Source: Macropodus opercularis (Eukaryota; Chordata; Actinopteri; Anabantiformes; Osphronemidae). Taken from it: a DNA stretch of 64,000 nt. Both the position numbers and the translations under genes were made by a program. The first letter of the stretch is position 1. Each line of letters begins with the position of its first letter. A model generated the notes under the pieces. That model was not told the origin of the DNA, did not search any database, and saw only the letters and a list, made by a program, of their open reading frames with translations. Location of the stretch: positions 17,803,001 through 17,867,000 of the forward strand of contig CM061104.1 of NCBI GenBank assembly GCA_030770545.1, read 5' to 3'. Positions 22,714-37,700 of this stretch are shown here, one piece after another.

Positions 22714-25700
22714 GTACTGCTAAACCACTAATTACAGATTAGATTTGATCCCTTGCTTTACATATGGAGCGTTTATGATGGTTGGTGGTGCTGTTAGCAA
22801 CGGTATGTGACTTCCCACACTCCGAGGCAATAATCATACAGTTTGTGTGCTTTCACTTCATGACTTGTGGATAAGTAGCTGAATGGTGGTTCTAAGAACA
22901 TTTTAAATCCATGCATCCATGCTGTATTGTCTTCCTGTCATGAGAATCATGTAAAGCCTTTGATTCTCATGCAGAAACATAATTATTCTCGTGCTTAATG
23001 GTCCTCGCTTCTCCCAGATGACACACTTTGCTTGTCTCATAAATTTGTTATTTGAGGTATATGACTTCACGCTGCTCAACTTCAAAGATACATACACTTG
23101 AAAGATGACCCAGAAATCTACAGTAGAGCCGTCTCCTCATGCCGAATCGTCTGTGGCACGCAGGACAAACATGATCCTTTTTTGAATGGATTACTTTCAT
23201 CCCTCCGAGTCTCAGGTGATGCATCATTATTGAAACGTTGCTGCTGTGTACGCTACAGCATTGGGATGATTGATAGGCATCGCTGAACAACAATGCGCGC
23301 TGGGAGAGATGCGGAGTGGGATGGTTTGCGATGGTGCTGATACAGAAATGTCCCTGAATGAGCATTTGTGGTGAGAGCATATATGCAGTGAATGGGTGGT
23401 TACGGTGGCTCGATTTCTCAAAGAAAAGGATCATTTGCAGTCACTGGACTTTATTACCAGCACACTAGCAGTCATGCATGCTGAGCACCAGTTTGAACTT
23501 TTAGTCTAATTTTGCAGCAACAATCTTTCTTAATGGACTCTGAGAAATTTAATACAGTTAGTATTGGAATAAATGTCAATGTGCCTTGGCTTGATTTCAT
23601 CCGTGGAGGTCAAAGTGTGCTCATCTCCTACAGAGACACATTTGAACCAAAGCTATTCATCTCCTCGTCTCCCTAACTCCCAGCTGATCACCCCCACTCC
23701 GCATGTCCTGCCCCGCCTCGCCCAGCACCAGTCCCCAGTTGACGTATCCCACGTCTCTCCTGTGATTCTGCATCTTTAAAGAGGATGTAGCTGAGTAAGG
23801 AGATTAAAGGAGCAGGGATTTAACAACCCAGGAAAGACAGCCTAGGGAACAGACTTGAGGAAGAGAAAAGCAGAGTGAGCACAGCAAGTTAACCTACATC
23901 TACCCTACTGTAGGTCATAGTGATTACGCCTCTCTCCCACGCTACGGCACCTTTCTCCCACACTATACATGCTTCTCAACTGGAAAGCTCTAGGCTCAGT
24001 GCTTTGAAAAGTAATCCAGTGTTGGGAGTTTGTTCGCTTCTTCCCAAATAAAAGGTAGAGCATCGATTTCAGCCCCGGAGTCCTCCTTTTTCCTCTCCCT
24101 CTTTGGTTTGACAATTGCCTGCAGAGTGTTAAAATCACATTGGGCAATTTAGCGCTTTGAATCCATGTGCTTTTCATCAAAATGTGATTATGTTTGCACA
24201 AAATTTGCATACGTTTTTTTTTTGCCAATCGATGGTTGTTAAGAAAACGCAAAATGTGATGATGTTTGTGCACATGTGCAGAGTGTGCAATGGAGGGAAT
24301 ATTCTCGTGGCAAGCAATGCTCTGATGTTTTGCATATTGATTAGTGTAGATGAAATACAGCCCCTGTCTTCAAAACTGTGGGGAATTGGACTTGCGTTGC
24401 TTTTATTGCCTTCTGTGAAAATATGATGTATCTGTTTTTGAAGGTGAGACAGTTCAGCACAATTTTTTTGTTTTTAGAATAATATTCAAACGATACAGAG
24501 ACAACAGACTCTGCCAGACACTACCACTGATATTTCTGAAGGTGGAGGAGAGCACAACTAGAAAAAAGAGCTAGAGAATGATTACAGCCACCACGAGGAT
24601 GATGGTGGTGATGATGACGGTGATAATGACATGCCACCGTTTTTCTGGGGCCTTTGAGAGATTGCCGGGAGTTTGTCTCCCCCTCAGATGCTATTTTCAC
24701 ACCATTTCTCTTCTTGTCGCTTCCTCTCAACTGCGCACACCCCATGCACTTGTTCCTCTGCATCTCTACTGCTCTGTTTCGCTGTCTGGCACTCAACGCT
24801 ATATTTTGCCTGTATATTTTAGCTCTTTTAGAAGCATTTTTTCTGTTTCCTGTCTTTGCAGTGCTAACTCCTTTCTGTTGCCGATAGTCAAGTGGTATCA
24901 CCAGGATCACAAAGTAACTAACAAATACTGCTGCATTCAGTGGATTACTTAGTGGCAAACTACTAAGTGCCACACTCACATACACAAACACAGCAGGTGC
25001 ATCTCACACTGGTGCTACTGTATGTGTGTGCTTCATTAGAGTCTGTTGTTGAGGCGACAAGGCTGCCAGGTTTGAGCTGTCAACACCTCACATGTCTGCC
25101 TGAGGACAAAGCAATTACAGGTTGTGGAGTAGGTGATGTTGTGTTTTAGAAAACACACTGTAACATCTCCATACAGTATCTTGGCATCCTCACTACGCCA
25201 GACTGTGAGTGTTCTATAAATCTGCATTGGGGTTAACGCAGGTTTATCTTATGAAGAATATCAATGTGTCAAATGATAAATAGAGCTGACAAAGAAGAAC
25301 GTTGACATCAAATAATTTCTGGCTCCACGTTCTGATCTGATCTGCTCCCTCCCTCCCTGACTGTGGCCTTGTAATCTTTCCTGGGATCCAGATTAGCTAT
25401 CATTCAGATTACGCAGGAGTTCCTTCTGGCCGCTGATCAAGCCAATCTCATTTCACTTACCATGTCCCCTCAGCAGGTGAAGTCACACTTCTCAGCACGT
25501 GTCCCTGTCTTAGTCCTATTAAGTCACCTGAGTCATGCACAGGCTGTCCAGCTAAGTGCACCAACTTACTTACCATGCATGTGCGTGTTTCCCCATGGAT
25601 CCACTCAGCAACGTGCTGCAAAAGGTTGCTTGATGCATAAATCAATGTGTTTCATTGAGACCTGGCAGAGTTCAGACAGTATCAAACAGGCTCCACCTGC

Positions 25701-28700
25701 TAAAGCAGCATTGTTGCACAAACGGGGCCATTTTGGTGATGAATTATTCTTTTTTTTCACTACAGTTTTATCAGATAACCTAACGAGACTGTGCGGATGA
25801 TTCTGAATCTTGAGTATGTGCCTATATGTAAGTAGTGTTTTCCTGTGTAGGTGTCAACATTTGTCGCCTCCGCTCTTGTAATGACCTGTCACTTTGCAGA
25901 CACAATGGAGTTTTAGTCCTACACAGTATCATACAATGAGGAGCTCTGCAGCTTTCAGCACTCGAGCGCTGAGCGCGCCGTTGCGTGTCACCACGTCCCG
26001 CTGATGTCACCTTTCTGTACACGGGCACACGGCGACTGGCGCTGACAGGCCATTGTTAGCCGAATTCATTCCTGCCTTCACAGAGGCACTAGCAGTGAAG
26101 GATGTCACTGTTGCTGAGGGTTGTTAGTGGCTCTCCCACAATCACCTGCTATTATGGCAAACCCACTAAAGGGGCCATCCAGGAAATTGAAGAAGAGTGA
26201 GTTTGACAGGTTCACAAGTTCAATAGAGGAAGCCAAGGTCATTAATACAGCAAAACGCCTTCAGCCAAAGCGGTTGTAGTAAGCAAACATGTTGTTAGAG
26301 GCCTGAGACAGAACAGATGTCAAGTATTTATTATCTTTGACACATGAACAAAATTAAAGTAAAATTTCTTCTTTTGATGTATTTTCTGTTAAAGAAAAGC
26401 ATACGAATCAAATCTGGATTTATTCATGTAGCCCAATATTACAAACATAAACTAGCCTCAGAAACTTTACTAGAAATACATTTGAGACTTGTTATAAATG
26501 TAAGCGTTCATTCTGTGCATGTGTTTGTTTGCACGCGATCGGTTCGTGTTCTCACTTCACCTGAGCGCTGACCACACTTATTGTCCCAGGTTTAAATTAA
26601 AACCTGCTGTTTCTGTGCACCCTGACAATCCTTCGCCTTAAATAGCTGTGCGCTAATACTGTACCTGCGTACATGTATTATGTCAGACAGTCGAGCTGAA
26701 GGTAGCTGAGACAAACATGTCTGACTGAGTAGCTGAAGCTTTGATTGCTGCAGGAATATGACTGGCATCATCCCAAACGAGAATATCCCTCCGAGACTCC
26801 TGCCTCGTTTTAGCTAGCGCATTGCAACGTGACCCTCCGTGACCCTAATTAGCATAGCACCTGGGGGCAAGCAGGAGTCTGGCCGGTAATTGGCTAGTCG
26901 CTCTTTAAATTCCTTAGCAACTGGCAAAAAATTTAGGCCACGCATATAAATTAAGAGAATTTCCTTGGGATTTTCATTTTTCATTACGGAATGTGCCAAT
27001 GGGTTTATTTTAATGCAGAATGCCCGTGTTGTTGTTTTCATTTTTAGTTCAGCTGAAGTGGAAACCGAGGCTAATTGCGCGTGTTCTATGCGTCTGGCCC
27101 TACGAGCGCCTGAAAGTGAGGACTCAGCAGCTCAGGAAAGGCAGCAGTGGCCATGTGGCCTCAGTGTTTTCTATCTGAAGGAGGAAGGAAGCTATTTTTT
27201 AAGTTACTTTTTGTCTCAGTGGAGCAGCTTAGGCCCCAGTGGTCTGCAGTTCAGTGTCACTGCAGCAGAATTGATACAGAGCTGGCCGGCAACATACCGT
27301 ACCATGACTTCACACTTGATTTTAAAAGCATTTGCAGCACAATACGTCATGTTTGACCCAGATTGATCTGTTGTGTGGCTTTAGAGATACGCTCTACTCT
27401 GTTTGAAATGGCCAATCCATCCAGTGTAGAAAGATGCCAAAGAGATGCCAGAGTTTGTTTAATCTAAATGGCAGAGCTTAAACTAAGACCTGGCTATTAC
27501 TGATATAGGAAGGATGGCAGGATTAGAGATTACACTTCATCCAAAATTCTTTATTTAGTGTGACATAAGAGGATTCTCGCTGCCTTATTTTGATGCATTC
27601 AGATAGATCATACCATATTTTAGACGGGGCAGTGTGTCATTCAGCTACTGCACCAGTCTACTTTGAGGATCGTCGTGGCATGAGTAAGCAGATCAGAGAT
27701 AGATTTATGTTGTGCTCTGATTATCAGCCTTGACCTGACATATCAAAGGGACACGTGCTTCCATAGAGACGGGGGTATAACCATTTAAACAGAAAAATAA
27801 ACGTTGTATTTTCAGCATGCTTACACTCATTACAATCATATTTGGTCAGTTTATACACGAACGTGTCCGCATAAATCCTGCGATATCTGCTAATCTTGTT
27901 TAAAGGTAAAGATTAGGTGCTTTGCTCAAAGGCTCTTAATTTGTTCATGTCCCCTCTTGGATTTTTTCTTAGTTAAGCCTCGCAACTCGATCCGTTTGCT
28001 CATTGTTACTTTTGCTGATTTATTTTCTAGAATAAAGAAACAGCTCGTGTTGTTCTGTTCCGAGAGGTCATGTCACTGTGGTGGCTCTTCATAAACAAGG
28101 ACCTAAATCTGTGCTCAGCCACAAGTTGAAACACAAATAAATCCTGTGGGGAAACTGAGCTCTTCCATGGTCAGGGAGTGGCACTGGAAACAAGCCCTTG
28201 AGTCCCAAAAGAGTCGAGGCAGCTTCAGTGGACTGATAGGAGCGAGGAAAGCAGTGACATTTACCTGAAAAGAGCCTGTGCTGTCTTCTCATGAAGAGAT
28301 AGAGGAGGCTCAGGAGTAAATATCCTGCTGTCCTGTCGTTATGTCGTTAATCCTTCGTGTCTCCCACCCGCCTCACTCTTGGGTTAGTCAGGGACATATT
28401 AAAGATGTGCCTCTTCGAGCAAGTCTTATTATTTCACAGTAGTTTGCTTTGCTGTCTAGTGGGTAAAGCACCTATTGTTTTATGCTAAGAAGAATATTCC
28501 ATCATTAGATTGTGTGGTGATCTATAAACAAACTGCTATAATCTAGTGTTTATTTAAGGAATCGTCTTTCACCGAGATGAAATCTTCCTGAATTCCATGA
28601 GACCACTGCAATAAAACATTGAGATGCTTCTCGAATCTTATATAACCCCATTGCTTTTGTTATTAAAAGTTATAATGCACTGCTGCAGTTTTGACCCAAT

Positions 28701-31700
28701 TCCTCAACGATGTTTTGCTTGTTTCTGGTCCTTGTGATCTCGGTGTGTAAGTCCTTTGAATGCCTTAAGCAACAGTGACAGAACAGTGGGTTTAGGTAAT
28801 TGTATCTGACAATGTTTGCCAATCCTTAACGTGAGGAACTTGGTCTGGGGAATAACGCTGATGCCTGTGTCATCAGACTGGTGCGTGCTGCGCTTTGCTT
28901 TTCATATATTTTGGCCGTACAATGATAAAACGCTGAAGTAATGCAGTGAAAGAATGGTACAAACACCAGCCAGATAGTCACGAAGCTCTGTGACGGTGTA
29001 ATTAGACATGCTACCGCTTTGAGCTAGATGCTACCATGCTAATAGCCTCAGGATTAGTGAATGGTTTTAGATGCTATATGATCTAGGAATTATGTTCCTA
29101 CTGTATACAGGAATAGAATTTCTACACGTTTACAGGACATAATTACAGTAATGAAATTCCAAACGCATTTGTTAACTGCGCGCAGCCAAAACATCTGATC
29201 TACAACGTGCTAATTCCTCTTCCTCGGTATCTGGTCTTGCATCCAGTTTCATCTGTCACGTTTGTTGTATCTGACTTCAGGAACTCACAGCACTTGGCTA
29301 TAATCAGGAAACAAATGTGGCTAAACCCTTTTTTCGTCAAACTCGCTGACCTCATCGGTCTCGGACGCTACCATCCGCCGATCAGGTGTTTTCTATTTGT
29401 GTTTGTTTCTGGAGTTGGGCTGGGTTTGCAGCAGGTTAATCAAGGTAGCTTTTTTCCTATTTTTCTTATTCTGTAGAGTAATGAGCTCCATAATCTCTGT
29501 GCCATGCTCTCACTCTATCCCGGGCTCTACTGGTTGAGCGTGACTACACAACCTAGGAGGGAAGTTGTCTAGGAGGTTTTCCAGATGCCCACACTGGCTC
29601 TTTCTGCTACAAAGGGGTAATGGATGTACTCTGTACTCACAAGTGAATGTTTCCACTATAGAATTATTGGCACTACCAACCTGCCCTCGGTTTTGTGTCC
29701 TTCTCTTTGTTGTGTTGTGTCTGGTGGCACTTCTCTCTAAGGTAAACTTATGTGTGAAGTGCTAGATGAATTTCGTAATGATCTGGATGAACTGAACTGA
29801 ATCGCATTGTTGTATTTGATGGAGCAAGATGAAAAAGTGAAAGAAATGAAAGAGCACATGGAAAAGCTTCGTTTGAAAAGAATTTCTTCAGGTGTGTCCA
29901 CCCAAAGCTCGTGACCACAGATGAGTGACTGGTAAATCTCAGTCCTTCCTGCTGATGCTGCACTAGTGTGACTGTCAATGCTCGTGCAGTTACTTTCACT
30001 CAAAACCTCAAACACAAACTTCACAGTGATGCTAATGTTGAAGTCAGTAGTCTACGGTACCAACGCAGCTCATAGGCTGAAACAAAATACTGATATCTAT
30101 TCCTCTTACGTACGAAACCTCGTTAGCCACAAAATGCTTTCTAAAGAGCAGCGCTTATAACTCACACAGGCACAGTTCGAGAGACGGAAAGATTTCAAGC
30201 ACATATTAAAAGTCAAGTTGATTGTAAAGCTGACAATTATAAATGGGATTAATGGCATTGACCTCATTTACATTCAAGCTGTTCTACAGTGCAAGTGTGT
30301 GCTCCACACTCTTCTTGAAACTGTTGCTGAAATCTATCTGCATTTCAAATCTTTTCGTGCCAAGAAATACTTAGCCCTATTAAAGATGCATATGCCAACA
30401 GAAAGTCGGAGAAGGTGGTTAATTTGCCATCTTAAAAATGCATAGAAAAGAAAATAGTTTTCAGAGCGCACACTTGATTTAAGCCCTAAGATCAGCATAA
30501 TAGGCTTGAAATAATAATGAGGGAAGGAGAGAAACCGAGACGGAGAAGGGAAACGTGGAGGATTTACAGGCATCGAAAATCCATACAAAGGAGTTTAGAG
30601 TGAGCGAGCGCACCACAGCATGCTTTAACATTAGTATCAACATAATAAGCTCGAAAACATATTATGGCGAAGGGAGAGAGAGAATGATAGAGTGCCTGGC
30701 TAATCACCAGTGACAAGCCCCTGGATTAGAGAGAGGGCAGCAGATGGCCCCAGGCCGGGCAGGACTGGGCGCGTACGAATATCCCAGTGGCTTGATCAGG
30801 CTCAGTCCTCGTGCCTGCAGCAGACAAACCTGGTGTGTGCAGAGTATTTATCACTGTTCTGGTGGCCACTGCCCACCCGTACATTTATTCACTCACTTAC
30901 AGAGAGGACCAGAAATGTAAACGATGATACATTCGCTCTGCCATTTAGACGTATGACTTACTAGAGCCCTCTGAAAAAGCAATATTTCTGTGTAGATGTA
31001 GTAGATCATACCTCAGCATACAGCATTAGGGCTGCTACTATTGATTATTTTTGGCTTTTATTTAGCTAATGGTTCTGGTTTGATTAATAGTTTCATTGTT
31101 TAGTCTAGAAATGTATATAAAATATGTAGAGCCTAAAGTATAATGTTGAATAAAAATTGAACTTTTACTAAACGTGTGCTTTGGATCAGTGCATTCAACA
31201 CGGAGGAGCATTGTTATGTATGTGAAGTACACTTTGTGGCTGTCTAGTACATGTGAGTCCAATGTCTCGCTCTGGTTTTGGTCATTACCAACTAAACGCT
31301 TCACTATAGTAAATAGAAACTGAAATTTTAATTGAATTTTTATTCTTTTTACAAGTCAAGGTCTCTGTTCTTGATTTATTTTGGTGACTCAGGGAATCCT
31401 AACGCCCGACTCCAGTAGGAATAGTTTGGTTAGTATATTTACTATTTTTCTGACTGTGTCTGTGAGCAGTTGTTTTTTAGCAATAGGTGTTTGAGCTAAA
31501 TTTTATATTAGGTCTGTGAAGGAGAAACCGGTGATAATTGTCTGTCTACTGTTTCTCTCACATTTGCACATATTTCCTAATTGGATTTCCTACTTGTTGG
31601 TATAAAACTCTATTGATTGTAGCCACTGTAAGAATGATGAACAACTTGGCTGCAGGACCGGTAAAAACACAGCTAGTCAGGACGGTGTCCTGTCATCAAC

Positions 31701-34700
31701 AGGTGACTATCCCCAAAGTACAATGACACTAACGTGAGTTTGCCTAATGCACAGTATTCAAATAATTTGTCCTTTGACGTTTAAGGTTAATCCGGCAGCT
31801 TTTAAATGGTTACATCACTAAAACTACAATCTTGAACGCCGTCCAACTTTTCATCCATCCATTGATTCAAACATCTATTCATCTGTTCGTCCATTAGCTT
31901 TATCCTCGTACCACCCATTGTGCTGTGGGTGTTTGGCGTGGGCCTGCACTTACGGGTGTCACTTCACACAGTAGGACTCTAGCAAATAGTAGGACACACA
32001 CACACACACACACACCGAATCCCAGTAAGACCACACTTGTAATCCACAGGGAGAACGTTGGCATTTTCCTTTAACGCTGTGTCGATAACCAAGCCACTTT
32101 TTCCTTGTTTTAGCCAGTTACAGCCAGGAAACAGAACTCGACAGTGGTCGCACCTCCTGTTAAATGTAGCTCAGCGCTAGCACGTGACAGATTGTGAGGA
32201 AGGCAGCTTGTCCGCCGGTCCAATCTAATGTCATTTCTTTGTGTGGACGTTAGCTCGTCTGCTTGTTGGTCTCAATATGCTTTATTTTCTGAGATTAGAC
32301 AAACTAAAAACATTGTCCAGCTGAACCTATGATCACGTGTCGCCTTCAATATGCTGTCGTTCTGTGAACATTTATTAAAACACGATAGGCTGACCGGTGA
32401 ATGGTGTCACCAGAACATTTCATGTGCTGGAGGTTTCATTTAATCTGTTTTCTTTTTCTACCCGTCTGATTCTGGTACTTTTCTATGGTTACTTTGACTG
32501 ACAGTGTGGATGTTTAGCTCCAGTACTGTCCCAGAGTGTTCTCACCAGGGTTCTAGTCCTGTTTCATCTGCAGTACGTGTTTCTCTTGACATAAGTTTAA
32601 CTACAACACAGCTGGATAACCTGGAAAAGTGGGAAAGTCTTTCTGTCAGATTCAAGTCCTCTGTACGAGACAGAGCCAGTACCAGACACCGTTTGTGTTT
32701 TTTGTCAGCCCTCCTTGTGTCTGAACCAACGTGACATGCAGAAATCCTTCAGGATCAGTCCCTGAATCTCTTCTATTTAAACTTTACACTTTTCCATTAT
32801 TTCCAAACGTAGCTGTCAAGCTTCCGCCGTCTCATAGATTCTCTCTCCGGTGATTTGATCTGCCTAAACTTCATTCAGGTAAATACAGGCAAAACTGAGA
32901 TAATTGCCTTTCGTGCGGAGCAATAAAAACGGAGCCTCTGCAACGCGACTCAGTGTTCGAGTGGAAACTGAGTAATCACAGACTCACGTCTACGTTTTTA
33001 TTGTTGTGCTCCTGTAAATGCTGCTCACTGCTTTACAAACACATCACATAAATTTTCAGGTCACATAAATCCTCTGTTCTTTCACTGCGTTATCAAACAG
33101 AGCTGTTGCTTGTCTCTGTCTGGGCCAAAATACATCCCACATTGTCTTTCACCATATGAACCCCTGCGTTTTGGGTCACCAGTGTTTGCTGTATGTGCAT
33201 ATTTCATTATGTACAAAGAACTAAATCACAGAACTCTGGACTTTGGCACAACCTTTTATTTCACCTTCAGATCTCTCCCTGGCACGATAATCACGTGATC
33301 ACAGTTTATATTGTGATTTTCTTTTTTACAGTTACATTAGGATACATAAGGCCAATACAAAGCCAGGATTATATAGAGTATATGGCTTGTAAATCCTCCA
33401 AATCTCTGTTGTCATCAGACATGTCTGTATTGTCACAGTCTAGAGGTTCACAGTGAGTAGGATCTGCATAAACCCTGGACAGCAAATGACAGATTCACAT
33501 TTCTTTATGTGTGTATTAAATATGATAATGTTGTGGTCCAGGGTCAAAATGTCTGAAGGTTGCAGCAACATTCAGTTGGTGAAGTCATTCCGCCTTATAA
33601 CAGGCGTTAGGAGACGTCTTCAAAAGGTGCTTCCACTTGAATTTGTATTAAAACATTTGTCTCTTTCAGTTTGTCTCTAATTGTCACTTTCGTTCAACTT
33701 GGCAAAACTAACAACATCAGAACACTGCAGATATCCCCTTGATTTAATAACTTCAGCCTCATAGTAGCTTCACATCCTGCGTTTGACCCTCATCGCCTCC
33801 ACTGAAAGGGTTTTAGGAAGGAATGTCCTGATGGTCAGTTTTACTGTTCATATCATTAGAGTTAGATAAGAGCTGCTTATTCTGCTCTGTATACACACAG
33901 GAGGACGTTTTGTTTGTCTGTTTAATTGAAGCCCACACTGACTGCAGCCAGGCAGTTGTTTGTTAGGCCAGGAGTCAGCTCCATCTGTCATAGTCAAGTT
34001 GGTGGAATTATTTTGCATTAATGCATTAAATATTTATTGGAATGAATCCATCATATTTGTCGGCCATATTCTCCAAATATGTTGGTAAATACATACCGTA
34101 CGTAGTCTAACGCTGCTGAGTGTGTTGTGTGGTTTATATATGTAATTTAATTCTGAAATTAAATGAACTCAGCCTTTAGTATGTCTCACTGCTGTATGGT
34201 GTGATGGAAGTGGAGTGCTACCATTAAATATGCAAATGAGCCGTCATTAGTCGAGCCGTACTCAATTACCAGAGCACACGCTCGGATCCAAAACAAGCGG
34301 CACACTGCAGGCACGCTGTGAAGAGCCGCCGAGGACCGATGCGGTGCCGATGTGTCCTTTTGTGCAGCGCAGGGACACGGCACACTCCCCTAAGACGGCT
34401 CGTTAATGAACAAGCGCACAAGACAGCCCTGGCTACTGTAATTCATCATGGCACGTGTGACCTCTCTGCTCAGTGCCACTGGCATGTCTCACTGTGCCCT
34501 TCTTCACCCTCTGTAGGCACACGGCAACGTGCTGCGTGCTTACGACTCACGCCACCGTTCAGGCATTTCAGTGTCCTTCCTTTGCTACACTAGCTTTTAT
34601 TTTTACACGTTTGCAGTCCAGACGCTGCTGACGGGTTAAATGGCACGTTAGGCTTCGCCGCTGCTCCATACGCTGTATGTGACTCATTGCTTGAAGCAAA

Positions 34701-37700
34701 CTCGTACTGTGCAGCGTACATGTGCCTTTTGTGTGCTGTTGTTTGCATTGTAAATGTATTAATTCAACATGAGTCCATTTCTCTGTTTTCACAACTAAAG
34801 CTTATTTCGTGAATTTGTAACTTTTTGAGACCAGCGGTTTTGGCTCCCAGCAGGATCCTTATTAAAACACGTTTCTGGCACTTTGATGTTGATGAATAAT
34901 GGAGGCTACACAAATAATCTGGGGAGACTCTTACCTTTGTGTAGCTCGACAAAGCAAACTTAAAAACTCCACAGCAGGAAATCTTTGTTATGAAAGAAAA
35001 AATGTCTGCTAAATCTCAGCGGGCCTGGGAGTATTTGAACCACAGCTAATTGCAAGACAAAACTTTGGAAAATGTCATCCATCACTTCCATGTTTACATT
35101 CTCCCGGTTCATTTTTCTGAGAGGGCCCATATTCAAAGTGGTGACAAAAAAAGCAGGGGAAGAAGAGGCTTGCTTCCTCCTGGAAACAGTGAAAAATGAC
35201 CACTTTCCTCCTGGCATCCAGCCAGGGCTTGGCATGCTCTCTCACGCATGCAAGCTCCTGACGTCCTTTCTTTTAAATTAAAATCTCAACCTTCGATGTT
35301 CTTGCACTGTTACATATCAGTTTCTTTTTGTGACTGAGCGTTGTACTTTGCTTTTTTGGGGGTCAACTACTTTGTTTGAACATGCCGCATTTCTTTACTT
35401 GAGTGATTTTTTTGGATTCCCAGAAAGACTTTCAACGACCTCCAGAGCACAAGGCTGCGTATGGAAAAGCAACAGGACGCCCCCCTCGCGTGTTTCTGAG
35501 GTTTTAGTGGCTGCTGCCTGTCGCTAAACTCGTATCGTTGGCTGTTTCTTCCATAGCAGTAAAAACACAAACCTTGCTCAGATACTGGCACCTGTTTACA
35601 TATATACTTAATTCAATCAACTCTCCACAAATCATTTCAGACAAACACGCTGCCATTTTCAAACTGTAGAAGAAGATAAAGCTAGCAGTGATTGGACAAT
35701 AAAGAGGAGTAAGGGTAAACGTTCCCTGTGGGACTGTTAGAGCTTATTTCTTACCTCCCTGGCGTATTAGCTACCGTCTCCATCACTTAGCCAGTTGGAG
35801 TTCAGCGAGCAATGGTTGCTCACTATTTATTGTCCCATACATCTTGCATTTATTAGGCTTGTGGCTTGCTCCATAGCAACCAGTGAAATAAGAATAAAGC
35901 AATAACACAACCCACATCCCTCTGTACTCAGACCTTCAGATCTCTGGTGCAGCGGGTCATTAGAAGCTCTCGTCAGCTGTCAGCAGCCCTAGAGCTAGCA
36001 GGCCAACCCAGCCCCGTTTCAACCAGACACACCTGCCTCGGAGAATATTGCTCGTGTGCATGTGTGTCTCTCTGAAAGCACAACCGGCAGGATTATATAG
36101 CTGTCATGGCTGTCTGTCAAAGCTGGAGCTGCCCCCTCCACCTCCACGCATCCATCCTCCACCCCATCTCAGCTGCTGACAGACGTAGTCATGGCAACAG
36201 AGATAATATGATGACTGTGTGTTGTATGTCAGAGCCCGTGACCTGCTACCTGTAACCGTACCTGTCTGGGACATCTGACATCTATTCAGTGTGTTAAACC
36301 CTCATACAGTTAATTATATGGTTGTTTCATTCTGTTTCAATTAGAATAATTTGTGTGACAACAGAAGGTTTTGTTGTCTTATTTTTGATAATTTTTCTAA
36401 TGTAGTTGTGTGAAGAGACATTTTGCTGCAAAACAGAACACAATTAGTGTTTGCATAGTTAATAGCAGTGGTAGCAACAAAATGGGAACTATTTGCTTAC
36501 AAAAGGAACCAGAAAGCCTCATTATGCATCCAACTGATGTGTTTTTAACTGTAGCTCTCAGACAGTGAGTCAATGCACTATTAGTTTCTTTATGAGATCT
36601 GTCGTAACCAGCAGGACCACAGGGAGAATGTTGGCTTTTATTTGTTTACTTATTGCTAACAAATCTTCAAATACCACACTGCAATTTCCAATCCAGTATT
36701 TGGTGTTTTTAGCCTTAAATTAGATTTGTTCTATTCATCTATTCAACCCAGGGACAGAGGATGAAAGCTAACAGCTAGAGACGAAGCTCTTGTTCTTGCA
36801 TCAGATTCATATTTTTGTTTACAATTTTATTATCAAAGGCATTTTTCATTTATTATTATATTTGAGACATGTGTTGGACAGACATGTAAAGGATTTACAT
36901 TTATCAATGATGACAATTAATATTAGTAACATAGATTCAATTTATAGAGCTGTGCTTACATATCCAAGCTGAATTTAGCACATTTTTAAAGCTCTATTAT
37001 TGTCCTAAAATGAGGTCAGTGGGCGTCGTATTCCTTAACAGCCCCAACACAACACAGCCATGGTTAATTTGTTTTAAGTAGACTCTGCTTATATTGTCCT
37101 GGCACCAAAAAAAACTCACTGATAATAAAATGTACCATTGAAACTCACATCTTTAACGTATAACGGCATCATCCTCTGAATTATATTCAAAAGCCTCCGG
37201 TCCTTGTTGTTGTGCATTAGGTCAATATGTTTATTAATACATTTCTTATCTGCAATGGTCTGAAGAAGTGACCCCAACTGCTGAGCATCATGATATTGAA
37301 GGCTGAACAAGACTCTTTATACAGTTTGTCCTGTAAATAAAGCTGCTGGAGTAAATGCATGCAAATGTCTAACAGCAATTATAGATGTATAATTATATAT
37401 CTAACAGAAATAAAAAAACAAAACAGGGAAGCGTTTTTCAAAAAGGGAATCGTGTGTGATGATATCTGAAATGCCTGGGCTGCTACATTTTAAACGGCCG
37501 TCACCGGGCCGTTACGTGGGAGCTTGTGCAACATTGTGCAGCCCAGACCTCCCCTTTAAACAGGTGAAGCTGATCGCAGGCATCCGTCTGTGACCAGTGT
37601 CGATCCAGATGTTGTTTCAGAGGCGTTTCTGCCCTAACGGCAAAAACACAGTGCAGCAGAAACACCGTTGTGTGTGTGTGACTGTCTGCTTGTGTGAAAT

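Larger units (their letters stand above)
27111..34189 (+). other. thsd7a intron 1, second part
   Basis: No gene supported. It contains a (CA)11 microsatellite (31994-32015), preceded by a possible degenerate repeat from about 31840. The rest is AT-rich intronic sequence with short random frames. Confidence 0.6.

Noticed and set aside
24521..24991. 156-codon frame on the minus strand with a His run
   Set aside because: The His run comes from the GAT-type repeat; the rest resembles no family, and a plus-strand frame overlaps it equally well.
26965..27366. 133-codon plus-strand frame in thsd7a intron 1
   Set aside because: No recognisable motif, no good splice context, and composition like the surrounding intron.
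32044..36640. Shared CCACAGGGAGAAYGTTGGC in two intron positions (32044 and 36617)
   Set aside because: 21 of 24 matching bases is near what chance gives for all pairs in 64 kb, and the flanks do not align, so it is not called as a repeat pair.
37493..37513. Short perfect hairpin AACGGCC/GGCCGTT
   Set aside because: Seven-base arms are too short for a miRNA precursor and no poly-T terminator or RNA-gene context is present.
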